Positions 27,241-35,930 of a DNA stretch of 64,000 nt are shown here, one piece after another (the stretch's first letter is position 1; each line of letters starts with the position of its first letter). The notes under the pieces were generated by a model, which saw only the letters and a list, made by a program, of their open reading frames with translations, made no database searches and was not told where the DNA came from. Source of the stretch: CBDDBU01 sp965226045. Lineage in GTDB: Bacteria; Pseudomonadota; Alphaproteobacteria; VGEJ01. Location of the stretch: contig CBDDBU010000021.1 of the NCBI GenBank assembly GCA_965226045.1, positions 66,706 through 130,705 of the forward strand. Direction: 5' to 3'. The translations under genes were made by a program, and so were the position numbers.

Positions 27241-30204
27241 GTGGGGGCGTTTTGGCACCTCGCTATCCGAGCGGCGCTTGTCCTGGTGGCCGGCGCGGTG
27301 CTGATCGAGCGCTCAGTAGTGGCGAGCGGCGAGCAGTTCTATGTTCCCTCGGCCGGCGATTTCGGGGGCGTCGGTCTACTGCAAACCCGGACCGCTCGGT
27401 TTGCGCCCGATGGGCAGCTCGATGTCGGCGTCTCGGAGATAGATCCCTACCGGCGCTACTACATCTCGCTACAGGCGTTGCCCTGGCTCGAGGGCACCTT
27501 CCGCTACTCCGATCTGACCAAGATCGCGCTGGGCGGCGACACCTTTAAGGACCGCGGCGCCGATCTCAAATTCAAGCTGTGGAGCGAGGGCGAGTACTGG
27601 CCGGCCATTGCCGTCGGCCTTCAGGACGGCGTCGGGACCGGCTTGTTCGACGGTGAGTACGTGGTCGCGAGCAAGCGGTTCTTCGATCTCGATTTTTCGC
27701 TTGGCATCGGCTGGGGCTATCTCGGTACCCGCGGCGATATTAAGAACCCGTTGGCGTTTATATCGAGCGCCTTCGACAACCGGGACGCCAAGACCGGCCG
27801 CGGCGGGAAGTTCAGTCCCGGCAACTACTTCTCGGGCGCCCGCGCCGCGCTGTTCGGCGGCGTCGAGTATTTCACGCCCATTGAGGGACTGACGCTCAAG
27901 GCCGAATACGAAGGCAACGACTACACCAACGAACCGCGCGCCAGATTTGGCAACAAGGTCGTTCCGTCTACATCGCCGTTCAACTTCGGCCTCAACTATC
28001 GACCGTTCTCATGGCTCGACATCGCCGCCGGTCATGAGCGCGGCTATGCCGGCGTGGTCCGTGTCTCGATGCGGGCCAATCTTCACACCGCCGGGACCCC
28101 CAAGTTCGACCCGCCGCCGCCGCCGCCGCCGGTGGAGCCGCGCCAAGCGACCACCGATGCGCCGACGGTTGGCGGAGATCCGATGGGGATTGAGAGCCGC
28201 GGTGTTGAGACCGACGCCGCCGCGACGGCGCTGATTGATGATCTCGCGCGCGCCGGCCTGCGGGTTCAGTCGATCGAACTTTCCGGCCAACTTGCCTCGG
28301 TCTATGTCGCCGGTGGGATCGAGGGGCTGGCGGTGCCCGACCTCTCGCGGGCGGCCCGGAAGGTGGCGAGCGTTTTCGGAGAGGCAGTTGAATCGGTGGC
28401 CATCGTCGAGCTCGGCCCGAGCGGCCCCGCTACGGAGGTGTCGTTCACCATGGCCGAGCTCGCCGAGCTCGAGATCGTCGACTACATGGTCGATGGCCTG
28501 GAGAGGGTGGGGGTAGAGGCGTTCGAACTCTCGCACACCGAGGCGACCCTATACACCGAGAGCCACCTCTCCTTGGAGCAGCGCACACGGGTGGCGCGGG
28601 TTGTCATGGCGGCGGCGCCGACCGCCCTCGACCGGGTCGTCTTTCTCAGTCGAGGCACCAACGGAAGCCTCGATCGCGAGGCGCTCTCGCGCGGCGATGT
28701 TCAGCGCTCGGCGCCCGTCGATGAGATGTTCGATCGTCTGGAGGCCAGCGGCTTCTTCGTCGAGTCGGTTAATTTCGCGAACAACGCCGCTGTCGTCACG
28801 GTCTCCACCGAGGACCATCTGGGTGCCGCGGATTATCGGCGCGCCGGCTGGATCATCGCCAATTCCGCCGCGTCGCCGGTAGATGAGGTGACGGTGATCG
28901 GGCTGCGGGACGGTCGCGAGGAGGCCCGCGTCACCGTGCTGCCTGAGCAGCAGGGCACGGACGCGGTAAGTTCCGGCGGCGCCACTCTGGACGTCGCCGG
29001 CATCGAGATCGCTGAAAGCCTGTTCGCGGAACTCGCCGCGCAAGGCGTGCAGGTCGATGCGGTGCATTTCACCCGTACACGGGCGACGGTGTTCGTCACC
29101 CCGCAGCGCTATCCCGAGGCGGCGCGCAACGTCGGCCGGCCGGCCCGGGTCATTGCTAACAACGCGCCGAGCACGATCGAGGAGATATCCGTCGTCACGA
29201 TGGCGGGCGGCATGCCCATCAATCACGTCACGCTGATGCGGCGCGATCTAGAGCGCGCCGTCGTGCTTGAGGGGAGCGGCGAAGAGATCTGGAGCGACGT
29301 GACCCTTGATGGCGGCACCAGCATTCCGGAGAGCGCGGTCGTGCCGCCGGGTCGCTACCCCGCCTTCACCTGGAGTTTGACACCCAACACCCGGCAGTAT
29401 CTCGGCGATTCGGCGCAGTTCCTGCTCTACCAGATCTACGTGCGGCTGAACGGGAGGCTGGAGTTGATGCGGGGCCTGAGCCTCACCGGGACACTGTTTG
29501 GCAATCTGTACAACAACTTCGAGAAGGCAAGCACCGCCTCCGACAGCAAATTGCCGCGGGTGCGCAGCGAGATCCTGAAGTACCTGCAGGGGGCCGACCA
29601 CAAGCTTTCGAGGCTTGGAGTGAACTACGCCTACTCGCCGCGAACCGATCTCTACGCGCGCGTCTCAGCTGGCATTTTTGAAGAGATGTTCGGCGGCGTC
29701 GGGGCGGAGGTGCTCTACCGTCCCTTCGGGTCGCGCTGGGCCGTCGGTTTCGACATCAACCGGGTCAGGCAGCGTGACTTCGAGGGCGGTTTCGGGTTCC
29801 TCGACTACGAGGTCACGACCGGACACGCGAATATCAACTATGAACTGCCGATCTACAATTTGTCAGCGGCCATGCACATTGGGCAATTCCTGGCCGGCGA
29901 CCGTGGCGCTTCCTACTTCCTGTGGCGTCGGTTCGAGAGCGGCGTCTCTGCGGGGGTGTGGGCGACAGTGACCAACGTGCCGGAGGAGGTGTTCGGCGAA
30001 GGCAGCTTCGACAAGGGCTTCTTCATCCGAATCCCCTTCGATATCTTTCTCACCCGATCGACGCGTCGGGCTGGGATCTTCGCGTTTCGGCCACTGTCCC
30101 GCGACGGCGGTCAGATTTTGGCCGGCAGCAAGATGCTGTCCGCGGCGACCCAGGGCGGCAACCTCGGCGAGCTCGCGCGCGACTGGGATCGGTTGCTCGA
30201 TTGA
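27241..30204 (+). CDS. YjbH-like outer-membrane protein with internal repeat block
   Basis: A 987-residue exported protein starting at GTG 27241, with a signal peptide (about 1-32). The N-terminal part (about 40-285) is YjbH-like: GDFGGVGLLQTRTARFAPDG, YYISLQALPWLEGTFRYSD and KDRGADLKFKLW, followed by barrel-like strands. A seven-proline linker (about 294-301) leads to four ~65-85-residue repeats (starting near 331, 415, 496 and 594). The C-terminal ~300 residues resume the YjbH barrel (ESALVPPGRYPAFTW-like start, RFESGVSAGVWAT, FDKGFFIRIPFDIF). E. coli YjbH is about 700 residues, so this one is longer because of the repeats. The family is tied to exopolysaccharide secretion at the outer membrane. 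It follows the broken SLBB gene by 31 bases. Confidence 0.85.
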   Translation: MGAFWHLAIRAALVLVAGAVLIERSVVASGEQFYVPSAGDFGGVGLLQTRTARFAPDGQLDVGVSEIDPYRRYYISLQALPWLEGTFRYSDLTKIALGGDTFKDRGADLKFKLWSEGEYWPAIAVGLQDGVGTGLFDGEYVVASKRFFDLDFSLGIGWGYLGTRGDIKNPLAFISSAFDNRDAKTGRGGKFSPGNYFSGARAALFGGVEYFTPIEGLTLKAEYEGNDYTNEPRARFGNKVVPSTSPFNFGLNYRPFSWLDIAAGHERGYAGVVRVSMRANLHTAGTPKFDPPPPPPPVEPRQATTDAPTVGGDPMGIESRGVETDAAATALIDDLARAGLRVQSIELSGQLASVYVAGGIEGLAVPDLSRAARKVASVFGEAVESVAIVELGPSGPATEVSFTMAELAELEIVDYMVDGLERVGVEAFELSHTEATLYTESHLSLEQRTRVARVVMAAAPTALDRVVFLSRGTNGSLDREALSRGDVQRSAPVDEMFDRLEASGFFVESVNFANNAAVVTVSTEDHLGAADYRRAGWIIANSAASPVDEVTVIGLRDGREEARVTVLPEQQGTDAVSSGGATLDVAGIEIAESLFAELAAQGVQVDAVHFTRTRATVFVTPQRYPEAARNVGRPARVIANNAPSTIEEISVVTMAGGMPINHVTLMRRDLERAVVLEGSGEEIWSDVTLDGGTSIPESAVVPPGRYPAFTWSLTPNTRQYLGDSAQFLLYQIYVRLNGRLELMRGLSLTGTLFGNLYNNFEKASTASDSKLPRVRSEILKYLQGADHKLSRLGVNYAYSPRTDLYARVSAGIFEEMFGGVGAEVLYRPFGSRWAVGFDINRVRQRDFEGGFGFLDYEVTTGHANINYELPIYNLSAAMHIGQFLAGDRGASYFLWRRFESGVSAGVWATVTNVPEEVFGEGSFDKGFFIRIPFDIFLTRSTRRAGIFAFRPLSRDGGQILAGSKMLSAATQGGNLGELARDWDRLLD

Positions 30205-30220
30205 GGAGAGCTCGCCTCAG

Positions 30221-31378
30221 TCAGCGACCGTGCCGGTCCGCAACCTCCTCATAGAGCGCCTGATAACGCTCGACGACGCCCTCGATCGCGTAATGTTCGA
30301 TGGTGCGGTGGCGGGCGGCTGTGCCGAGCGCCGCGCGGTCCTCGGGCCTCGCCACCAGCAGGTCGGTGCAGGCGCGGGCCAGTGCCTCGGGCTCGCCCGG
30401 CGCCACAACTCGGCCGCTGGCGCCCACGATCGACCGCGAATCACCGACATCGGTGACGACGCAGGGCACCCCGCAGGCCATCGCCTCGACGATCACGTTG
30501 CCGAACGCCTCGCCGTGCGAGGACGAAGAGGTGGCAACATCGAGCGCCGCCGTCAACCGGGGCATGTCCTGGCGCACACCGAGGAGGTGGACCCGATCGC
30601 CAAGACCGTGCTCGACGATCCACTCGTTGAGCCGCGCGTTGTCCGGCGTGACGTTCTCACCGCACAACAGAAAGCGCAGGCCTTCGTGGCGTCCCGCCAA
30701 CAAGGCGGCGGCGCGAAGAAAGCCGCGATGATTCTTCTGCGGATGAAAGCGGCCGACCAGCCCGATCAGCGGCGTCTCGGCGGCGACGCCGAGTTCTCGA
30801 CGAACGGCGGCGTAGGCTTCCGGATCGGGACGAAACCGTGCCGCATCGATGCCATTGGGAATAACGATGAATTTGTCGCGCGGATAGCCGAGCGCGACGT
30901 GGGTCCGAAGCGCCGTCTCCGAGTTGCAAACGATCCGCTCGGGGAGCCAGCCCGAGTGTGCGGCGCAGGCGCGGGCCACCAGGATCGTCGATCGCTTATC
31001 ACTGCCGGGGCGCAGGTCGGTGTGCCTGATGTTCCACACGAGGTGGCGGCAACCGGCCAGCCGCGCGGCCAGTCCACCGATGAGATCGGCATGGTAAAGC
31101 CAGGTCTGGACGAGATCGGGCTTGTCGCGGCGCAGCCAGCCGGCGAGGCGCGCCGCGTCGATCGCGCCTGCCGGGCCCCGACGCATGTCGAGCGCGTCGA
31201 CCGCGATTCCGCTTGCCCGTAGATCGGCGCCGAGCGCCCCCAGCCCGCCGAGCGAGGCAACCCGCTGGCGAAACCGGGTTGGATCGACGCGCGCCAGCAG
31301 CTGGGCCAGCATCGTCTGCGCCCCACCGACGGGCAGCCCGGTGATGATGTGCCAGATGTGAAACGGTCTCTTACTCAT
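30221..31378 (-). CDS. GT4 family glycosyltransferase
   Basis: A 385-residue GT-B fold retaining glycosyltransferase, probably transferring a sugar from a nucleotide donor during polysaccharide assembly on the cytoplasmic side. N-terminal HIITGLPVGGAQTMLAQLL is the typical acceptor-domain loop; NGIDAARFRPD and LIGLVGRFHPQKNHRGFL mark the donor domain; SSSHGEAFGNVIVEAMACG contains the E-x7-E donor motif. ATG 31378 is chosen because the family begins here; 15 upstream codons read differently. Convergent with the YjbH-like gene with only 16 bases between them. Confidence 0.92.
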   Translation of the reverse strand: MSKRPFHIWHIITGLPVGGAQTMLAQLLARVDPTRFRQRVASLGGLGALGADLRASGIAVDALDMRRGPAGAIDAARLAGWLRRDKPDLVQTWLYHADLIGGLAARLAGCRHLVWNIRHTDLRPGSDKRSTILVARACAAHSGWLPERIVCNSETALRTHVALGYPRDKFIVIPNGIDAARFRPDPEAYAAVRRELGVAAETPLIGLVGRFHPQKNHRGFLRAAALLAGRHEGLRFLLCGENVTPDNARLNEWIVEHGLGDRVHLLGVRQDMPRLTAALDVATSSSSHGEAFGNVIVEAMACGVPCVVTDVGDSRSIVGASGRVVAPGEPEALARACTDLLVARPEDRAALGTAARHRTIEHYAIEGVVERYQALYEEVADRHGR

Positions 31379-31489
31379 AATGTAGCCGAGCGCAGGGGTC
31401 GGAGCACACCGTCTGGCACACATATGCGCTTTGGGCTAACTTGGGTACGAATTCGCCTGTAACGAGCGTCGGCGAAGATAGGGCGCAAC

Positions 31490-31618
31490 ATGGCATACCG
31501 CGACGGAATGGAGCCCATGAAGCTCAGCGCCGAAGATCGCGAACTCGCGCCGAGTGTGCGGCGCGTCGTCTACGCCGACGATGTGATCGATCTTCGCTAT
31601 CTGTTCAGGAGCTGGTGG
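31490..31618 (+). pseudogene. 5' fragment of an unidentified gene cut by IS-A copy 1
   Basis: Forty-three codons starting ATG 31490 (MAYRDGMEPMKLSAEDREL...) end at the left tip of IS-A copy 1 in YLFRSWWG. Codon usage looks like a real gene. The family is not recognised. The remainder is not on the other side of the IS, where a radical SAM gene begins, nor elsewhere in the window, so it was probably lost or moved. Confidence 0.55.
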
Positions 31619-33068
31619 GGAGATGTCCCGGTCGATGTTGAAAAGTTGAGGTAGGTGTCGCTCTCCTGGAGCCGTTAGGCTCCGGGTGCTGCAAACCCAA
31701 GAGGGAGAACGACACCATGGGAAAGAATATCCGTAGTTCCAGTAGCCCGAAAGCCCTTGCCACCTCGTTTCCTATGCCGCCGCTGGCAGACGCGATGGAC
31801 GCAGTCCGTCTCAGCGTGGATCGGTTCTGTCTCCTGGCCGGGGTCGAGGCCTTGGCCGAGATGATGGAGGAGGACGCCACGACCGTGTGCGGGGCCCGAC
31901 ATCGTCGCCATGGGAACCGTCGGGGTTATCGCTGGGGCCATACGCAGAGCGAGATCGGCTACCACGGCGGCCGCGTGAAAGTGCAGCGGCCACGGGTTCG
32001 CGACCATGCTGGCAAGGAGGTGGGTTTGGAGAGCTGGCAGGTGCTGCGCGACGGCAACCTGTTGCTCGAGTGGGCGCTCAACCTGATGGTGCTGAACGTG
32101 CCGACCCGCAAGTACCACCGCGCGGTCCGTCTGCCCGAGGGCGACCTGGCGAAAGCGCGTGGCGACGGCACCTCGAAGTCGGCCGTTTCCCGGCGCTTTG
32201 TGGCGCTGTCGCGCAAGAAGATGAAGGCCTGGCTTGCCTCGGACCTCTCGGAGCTCGACCTGCTGGTCATCCAGATCGACGGTCTGCATGTCGGCGACCA
32301 TGTCTTGGTGGCGGCGATCGGCGTCGATGGCAACGGCGACAAGCATGTCCTGGCCGTGGTCGAGGGGGCGACGGAGAACACTGTCGTCGTCCAGGCCTTG
32401 CTCGACAATCTCCTCGCCAGGGGGCTCGATCCGACGCTGCCCCGGCTGTTCATCGTCGATGGCGCGAAGGCGCTCAGCAAAGCGATCCGCAACACCTTCG
32501 GTGTGGCCGCCGCCATCCAGCGCTGCCAGGTCCACAAGGGCCGTAACATCATCGAGCGCCTGCCCCTGCATTTGCATGCGAGCGTCAAGAAGGCGCTCCG
32601 TCAGGCCTGGGACCAGGACGACGCAGACAAGGCCGAACGGCTGCTGCGCAACCTGGCCCGGCGTCTGGAGCATGAGGAACCGGGCGTCTCGGGCAGCATC
32701 CTGGAGGGGCTGGACGAGATACTCACCGTCATCCGCCTCGGCCTGCCGCACGAACTCCGGCGCTCGCTCGCCTGCACCAACATCGTCGAGAACGCGCTCG
32801 GCACGGTGCGCCAGGTCACCCGCAACGTCAAACGCTGGAGACACGCCGAGATGGCGCTCAGATGGACCGCCGCCGGCCTGCTGGAGGCCCAGAAAACCTT
32901 CCGTCGCCTCAAGGCCTATCGTCAGCTGCCCATCCTCCGAAATGCTCTCCAGGAACACTTGAGAAAGGCTCAGGCCGACAGTGCCATTGAAACCATCATG
33001 AAGGCAGCATAGCATCATCAACCAGCGACGCCTGCCCCACGAATTTCAACAGAGATAGGGACATCGCC
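31619..33068 (+). mobile_element. IS-A copy 1 (IS256 family), 1450 bp, no target duplication
   Basis: Ends GGAGATGTCCCGGTCGATGT and, read inward from the right, GGCGATGTCCCTATCTCTGT are matching inverted repeats (about 15 of 20). The element is nearly identical to copies at 39915-41364 and 62409-63882. Unlike those copies it lacks a direct repeat: the left flank ends AGCTGGTGG and the right flank begins CGTCATGGA. Confidence 0.92.
31717..33012 (+). CDS. IS256-family transposase (IS-A copy 1)
   Basis: A 431-residue mutator-type transposase. Motifs include GYRWGHTQSEIGYHGGRV, the first catalytic Asp in VIQIDGLHVGDHVLVAAIGVD-like IDG, the second in PRLFIVDGAKALSKAI, QRCQVHKGRNI, and the Glu in SLACTNIVENALGTVR. 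The protein is complete. The copy at 40013 differs by P to S (NVSTRKYH), the inverted copy at 62465 is identical in protein sequence. Confidence 0.94.
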   Translation: MGKNIRSSSSPKALATSFPMPPLADAMDAVRLSVDRFCLLAGVEALAEMMEEDATTVCGARHRRHGNRRGYRWGHTQSEIGYHGGRVKVQRPRVRDHAGKEVGLESWQVLRDGNLLLEWALNLMVLNVPTRKYHRAVRLPEGDLAKARGDGTSKSAVSRRFVALSRKKMKAWLASDLSELDLLVIQIDGLHVGDHVLVAAIGVDGNGDKHVLAVVEGATENTVVVQALLDNLLARGLDPTLPRLFIVDGAKALSKAIRNTFGVAAAIQRCQVHKGRNIIERLPLHLHASVKKALRQAWDQDDADKAERLLRNLARRLEHEEPGVSGSILEGLDEILTVIRLGLPHELRRSLACTNIVENALGTVRQVTRNVKRWRHAEMALRWTAAGLLEAQKTFRRLKAYRQLPILRNALQEHLRKAQADSAIETIMKAA

Positions 33069-33072
33069 CGTC

Positions 33073-34206
33073 ATGGACGCGGCGATGCATACGGTGACCA
33101 CCGCGAACGGCGCTCAAGGGGCGGGCCAACCAGTCGCCACGGCTGGCGATGGCTTGCCGGCGCGGCGCGGGCACGGCGCCGTCAGCAACCGCGCCGGCCG
33201 GTTCGAGGGGTTGCGCAGGGTCGCCAGCGACGAGAACTTTGCCTACGACGGTGACGCGCGCGGCGATCGCGACGAGCCGGCGCCGCTGCGGACCACCGTG
33301 ATCGCCGACTCGATCCGGTCGATTATCGCCCGCAACGCCTCTCCCGACCTCGGCTTCGATCGCTCGATCAATCCCTATCGCGGTTGCGAACACGGCTGTG
33401 TCTACTGCTTCGCGCGCCCGACCCACGCTTTCCTCGGGCTGTCGCCGGGGCTCGACTTCGAGAGCAAGCTGTTCGTCAAGCCCGAGGCGGCGCGCCTGCT
33501 TGAGCGCGAACTGAGACGCCCCAACTACGAGCGTCGGATGATGGCGCTCGGCACCAACACCGATCCCTATCAGCCGATCGAGCGGTCGAACAAGATCACC
33601 CGCCAGATCCTTGAGGTGCTGGCGGCCTTCGAGCATCCGGTCGGGATCGTCACCAAGTCGGCGCTAGTGGTGCGCGACATCGACATTCTGGCGCCGATGG
33701 CGGCCAAGGGGTTGGCGCAGGTCATGCTCTCGGTCACCACGCTCGACCGCCGGATCGCCCGCCGGATGGAGCCCCGGGCCTCCACCCCGGGCAAGCGGCT
33801 GGAGGCGGTCACCGCGCTCGCTAAGGCCGGGATCCCGTGCGGGGTGATGGTGGCGCCGATCGTGCCGGGCCTGACCGACGCCGAGATCGAGTCGATCCTT
33901 GAAGCGGCGGCGTGGGCGGGCGCGACGCGGGCGGGCTGCATCCTGTTGCGGTTGCCGCTCGAGCTGAAGGAGCTGTTCGGCGCATGGTTGGCGGCGAACG
34001 AGCCGGCGCGGGCCCGCCGGGTGATGTCGCTGGTGCGCCAGACCCGGGGCGGCAAGAGCTACGAGGCCGAGTTCGGGCGGCGCATGCGCGGCTCGGGCCC
34101 CTACGCTGAGCTGCCGGCGATTGGGGCTCAACCGCCGCCCGGTCGAGCTCGACACCAGCCGCTCCGCGTGCCCGAACCGGCGGGCGACCAGCTGACGCTG
34201 CTGTAA
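33073..34206 (+). CDS. PA0069-family radical SAM protein
   Basis: A 377-residue radical SAM enzyme of the SplB-like PA0069 group. The iron-sulfur cysteines are C105, C109 and C112 in YRGCEHGCVYCFARPTH; RGAVSN-like GHGAVSNRAGRFEGL precedes it and TNTDPYQPIER follows. Substrate unknown. ATG 33073 lies four bases from the end of IS-A copy 1, so the native promoter and ribosome-binding site have been replaced; ATG 33085 is an in-frame alternative. First gene of a block radical SAM - kef - rnhB - ccrM on the plus strand. Confidence 0.9.
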   Translation: MDAAMHTVTTANGAQGAGQPVATAGDGLPARRGHGAVSNRAGRFEGLRRVASDENFAYDGDARGDRDEPAPLRTTVIADSIRSIIARNASPDLGFDRSINPYRGCEHGCVYCFARPTHAFLGLSPGLDFESKLFVKPEAARLLERELRRPNYERRMMALGTNTDPYQPIERSNKITRQILEVLAAFEHPVGIVTKSALVVRDIDILAPMAAKGLAQVMLSVTTLDRRIARRMEPRASTPGKRLEAVTALAKAGIPCGVMVAPIVPGLTDAEIESILEAAAWAGATRAGCILLRLPLELKELFGAWLAANEPARARRVMSLVRQTRGGKSYEAEFGRRMRGSGPYAELPAIGAQPPPGRARHQPLRVPEPAGDQLTLL

Positions 34207-34298
34207 CGGCGGCGCGATCCCCACCCGAGACGGGCCGGTGGTCCGCCGCACGGTGAGGGGCCACGGGCGGCGGCGCGGCTGTGCTATAAGCTCAGACC

Positions 34299-35930
34299 AT
34301 GCCCGGGCAGACCGAGCTCACGGGCCTCGCGGTCGTCGCCGTCGCCGCGCTCGCCTGCGGCATTCTGCTGACCCGGCTGCGCCAACCCGCCATCGTCGGC
34401 TACATCATCGCCGGAGTGCTGCTCGGACCCTCGGGCTTGGCGCTGGTCGAGGACCGCAGCCTGATCGCGGCGCTGGCCGAGCTTGGCGTGCTGATGCTGC
34501 TGTTCGTGATTGGCATGGAGCTCCGCCTGCGCGCGCTGACGCGGGTGTGGCGGCTGGCGCTGATCGCGACCGGTCTGCAGATCGCGATCAGCGTCGGCGT
34601 GATGGTGGCGCTGTCGCGGCTGATGGGCTGGTCGGGCGCGCTCTCGATCCTGCTCGGCTTCGTCGTCGCCGTCAGCTCGACCACGGTGGCGATCAAGATC
34701 CTCGAGGACATCGGCCAGCTCAGGAGCCCGGCGGGGCGCCTCGCGGTCGGGGTGCTGATCGCCCAGGACCTGGCGATCGTGCCGATGATGCTGATCATCG
34801 ACGCGACCGCGCCGACCCACGCCTTCGACCTCGGCGCGGTCGCGGCCATCATCGTCGCCGTCGGCGTGTTGACGCTGCTGATCCGCTACCTGACCCGGCG
34901 TCAGCGCGTGAGCTTGCCGCTCGGGCGCTGGGTCGCCGGCAGCCTCGATCTGACGGCGCTGACCGGTCTTGCCTATTGCTTTGGGGCGGCCGCCGTGTCG
35001 GGCCTGGTCGGGCTGTCGGCGGCGTTCGGCGCGTTCCTGGCTGGGCTGGTGATCGGCAACAGCGCCGAGCGCATTGTCATGCTGAACGCGACCAAGCCGA
35101 TTCAGAGCGTACTGTTGATGATCTTCTTCCTCTCGGTCGGGCTGTTGATCGACCTCGGCTTCATCTGGCGCGAGCTCGGCACCGTACTGGTGTTGCTGTT
35201 GTTCGTGACGGTGCTGAAGACGGCGCTCAACGTCGCTATCCTCCACGCGCTCGGGGCGCGCTGGTACCGCGCCTTCCTGGCCGGCACGGTGCTCGGCCAG
35301 ATCGGCGAGTTCTCGTTCGTGCTGGTCGCTGCGGGCGTCGCCGCCGGCACTTTGGGCGAGGAGGTCGAGCGGCTGATGGTGGCGGTGATCGCCTTGAGCC
35401 TGGTCGTCAGCCCGCTGTGGTTGTTGACGGCGCGCCGTCTGCACGGCCTCGCGACGATGGGCGTCTCGACCCTCGGCCCGCTCTTGGCCGCAGTCTATGG
35501 CCATGAAAGGGCGCTGGCGGACCATGCCGCCGCGCGGGTGAGAGCGTACTGGGCGCGGCGACCAACACGGGCAGCCAGCTATTGGCGGGGCGCCGCCCGC
35601 GCGCCGATCACGCTGGGCAAAACCGTGCGCCGTGCCTGGCGCGACGTTGGGCGCGCGGACTGGCGCGCCGTCCTCCAACGCATCATCGCCGCGCGGGGTC
35701 AGCGACCGCCACTTGTGTCGGCGCGAGGGGAGACCAGTGCGGAATCTGGCGGCGACGGCGCGGCGCTCGACGGCGAGATCATTCCGCCACCGCCCAAACC
35801 GCCGCCGAGACCCGCCGAGCCTCTAGATTGGTCGCGGGCGCGGCGCAAGGGCGAGGTGCCGCCGCCGCGTGGTCGGCGCCCCCGACCAGGGGGTGCGCGC
35901 GATCGGGACGGGGCGGACGATGAGCGCTGA
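34299..35930 (+). CDS. Kef-type (CPA2) monovalent cation/proton antiporter
   Basis: The protein of 543 residues has about twelve to thirteen membrane helices in the first ~390 residues. Typical CPA2 segments are LRQPAIVGYIIAGVLLGPSG, LLLFVIGMELRL, and VAQDL-like LIAQDLAIVP, plus GAFLAGLVIGNS and GTVLGQIGEFSFVL. It should exchange K+ or Na+ for protons. Instead of the RCK/TrkA-N regulatory domain of KefB/KefC, the last ~140 residues are Arg/Pro-rich and disordered-looking, with a PPPPKPPPRP stretch. Its stop overlaps the rnhB start by 11 bases. Confidence 0.9.
   Translation: MPGQTELTGLAVVAVAALACGILLTRLRQPAIVGYIIAGVLLGPSGLALVEDRSLIAALAELGVLMLLFVIGMELRLRALTRVWRLALIATGLQIAISVGVMVALSRLMGWSGALSILLGFVVAVSSTTVAIKILEDIGQLRSPAGRLAVGVLIAQDLAIVPMMLIIDATAPTHAFDLGAVAAIIVAVGVLTLLIRYLTRRQRVSLPLGRWVAGSLDLTALTGLAYCFGAAAVSGLVGLSAAFGAFLAGLVIGNSAERIVMLNATKPIQSVLLMIFFLSVGLLIDLGFIWRELGTVLVLLLFVTVLKTALNVAILHALGARWYRAFLAGTVLGQIGEFSFVLVAAGVAAGTLGEEVERLMVAVIALSLVVSPLWLLTARRLHGLATMGVSTLGPLLAAVYGHERALADHAAARVRAYWARRPTRAASYWRGAARAPITLGKTVRRAWRDVGRADWRAVLQRIIAARGQRPPLVSARGETSAESGGDGAALDGEIIPPPPKPPPRPAEPLDWSRARRKGEVPPPRGRRPRPGGARDRDGADDER

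Noticed and set aside
31675..33021. Minus-strand 448-aa frame repeated in each IS-A copy
   Set aside because: It is the antisense of the transposase; repetition reflects the IS copies, not selection on this frame.
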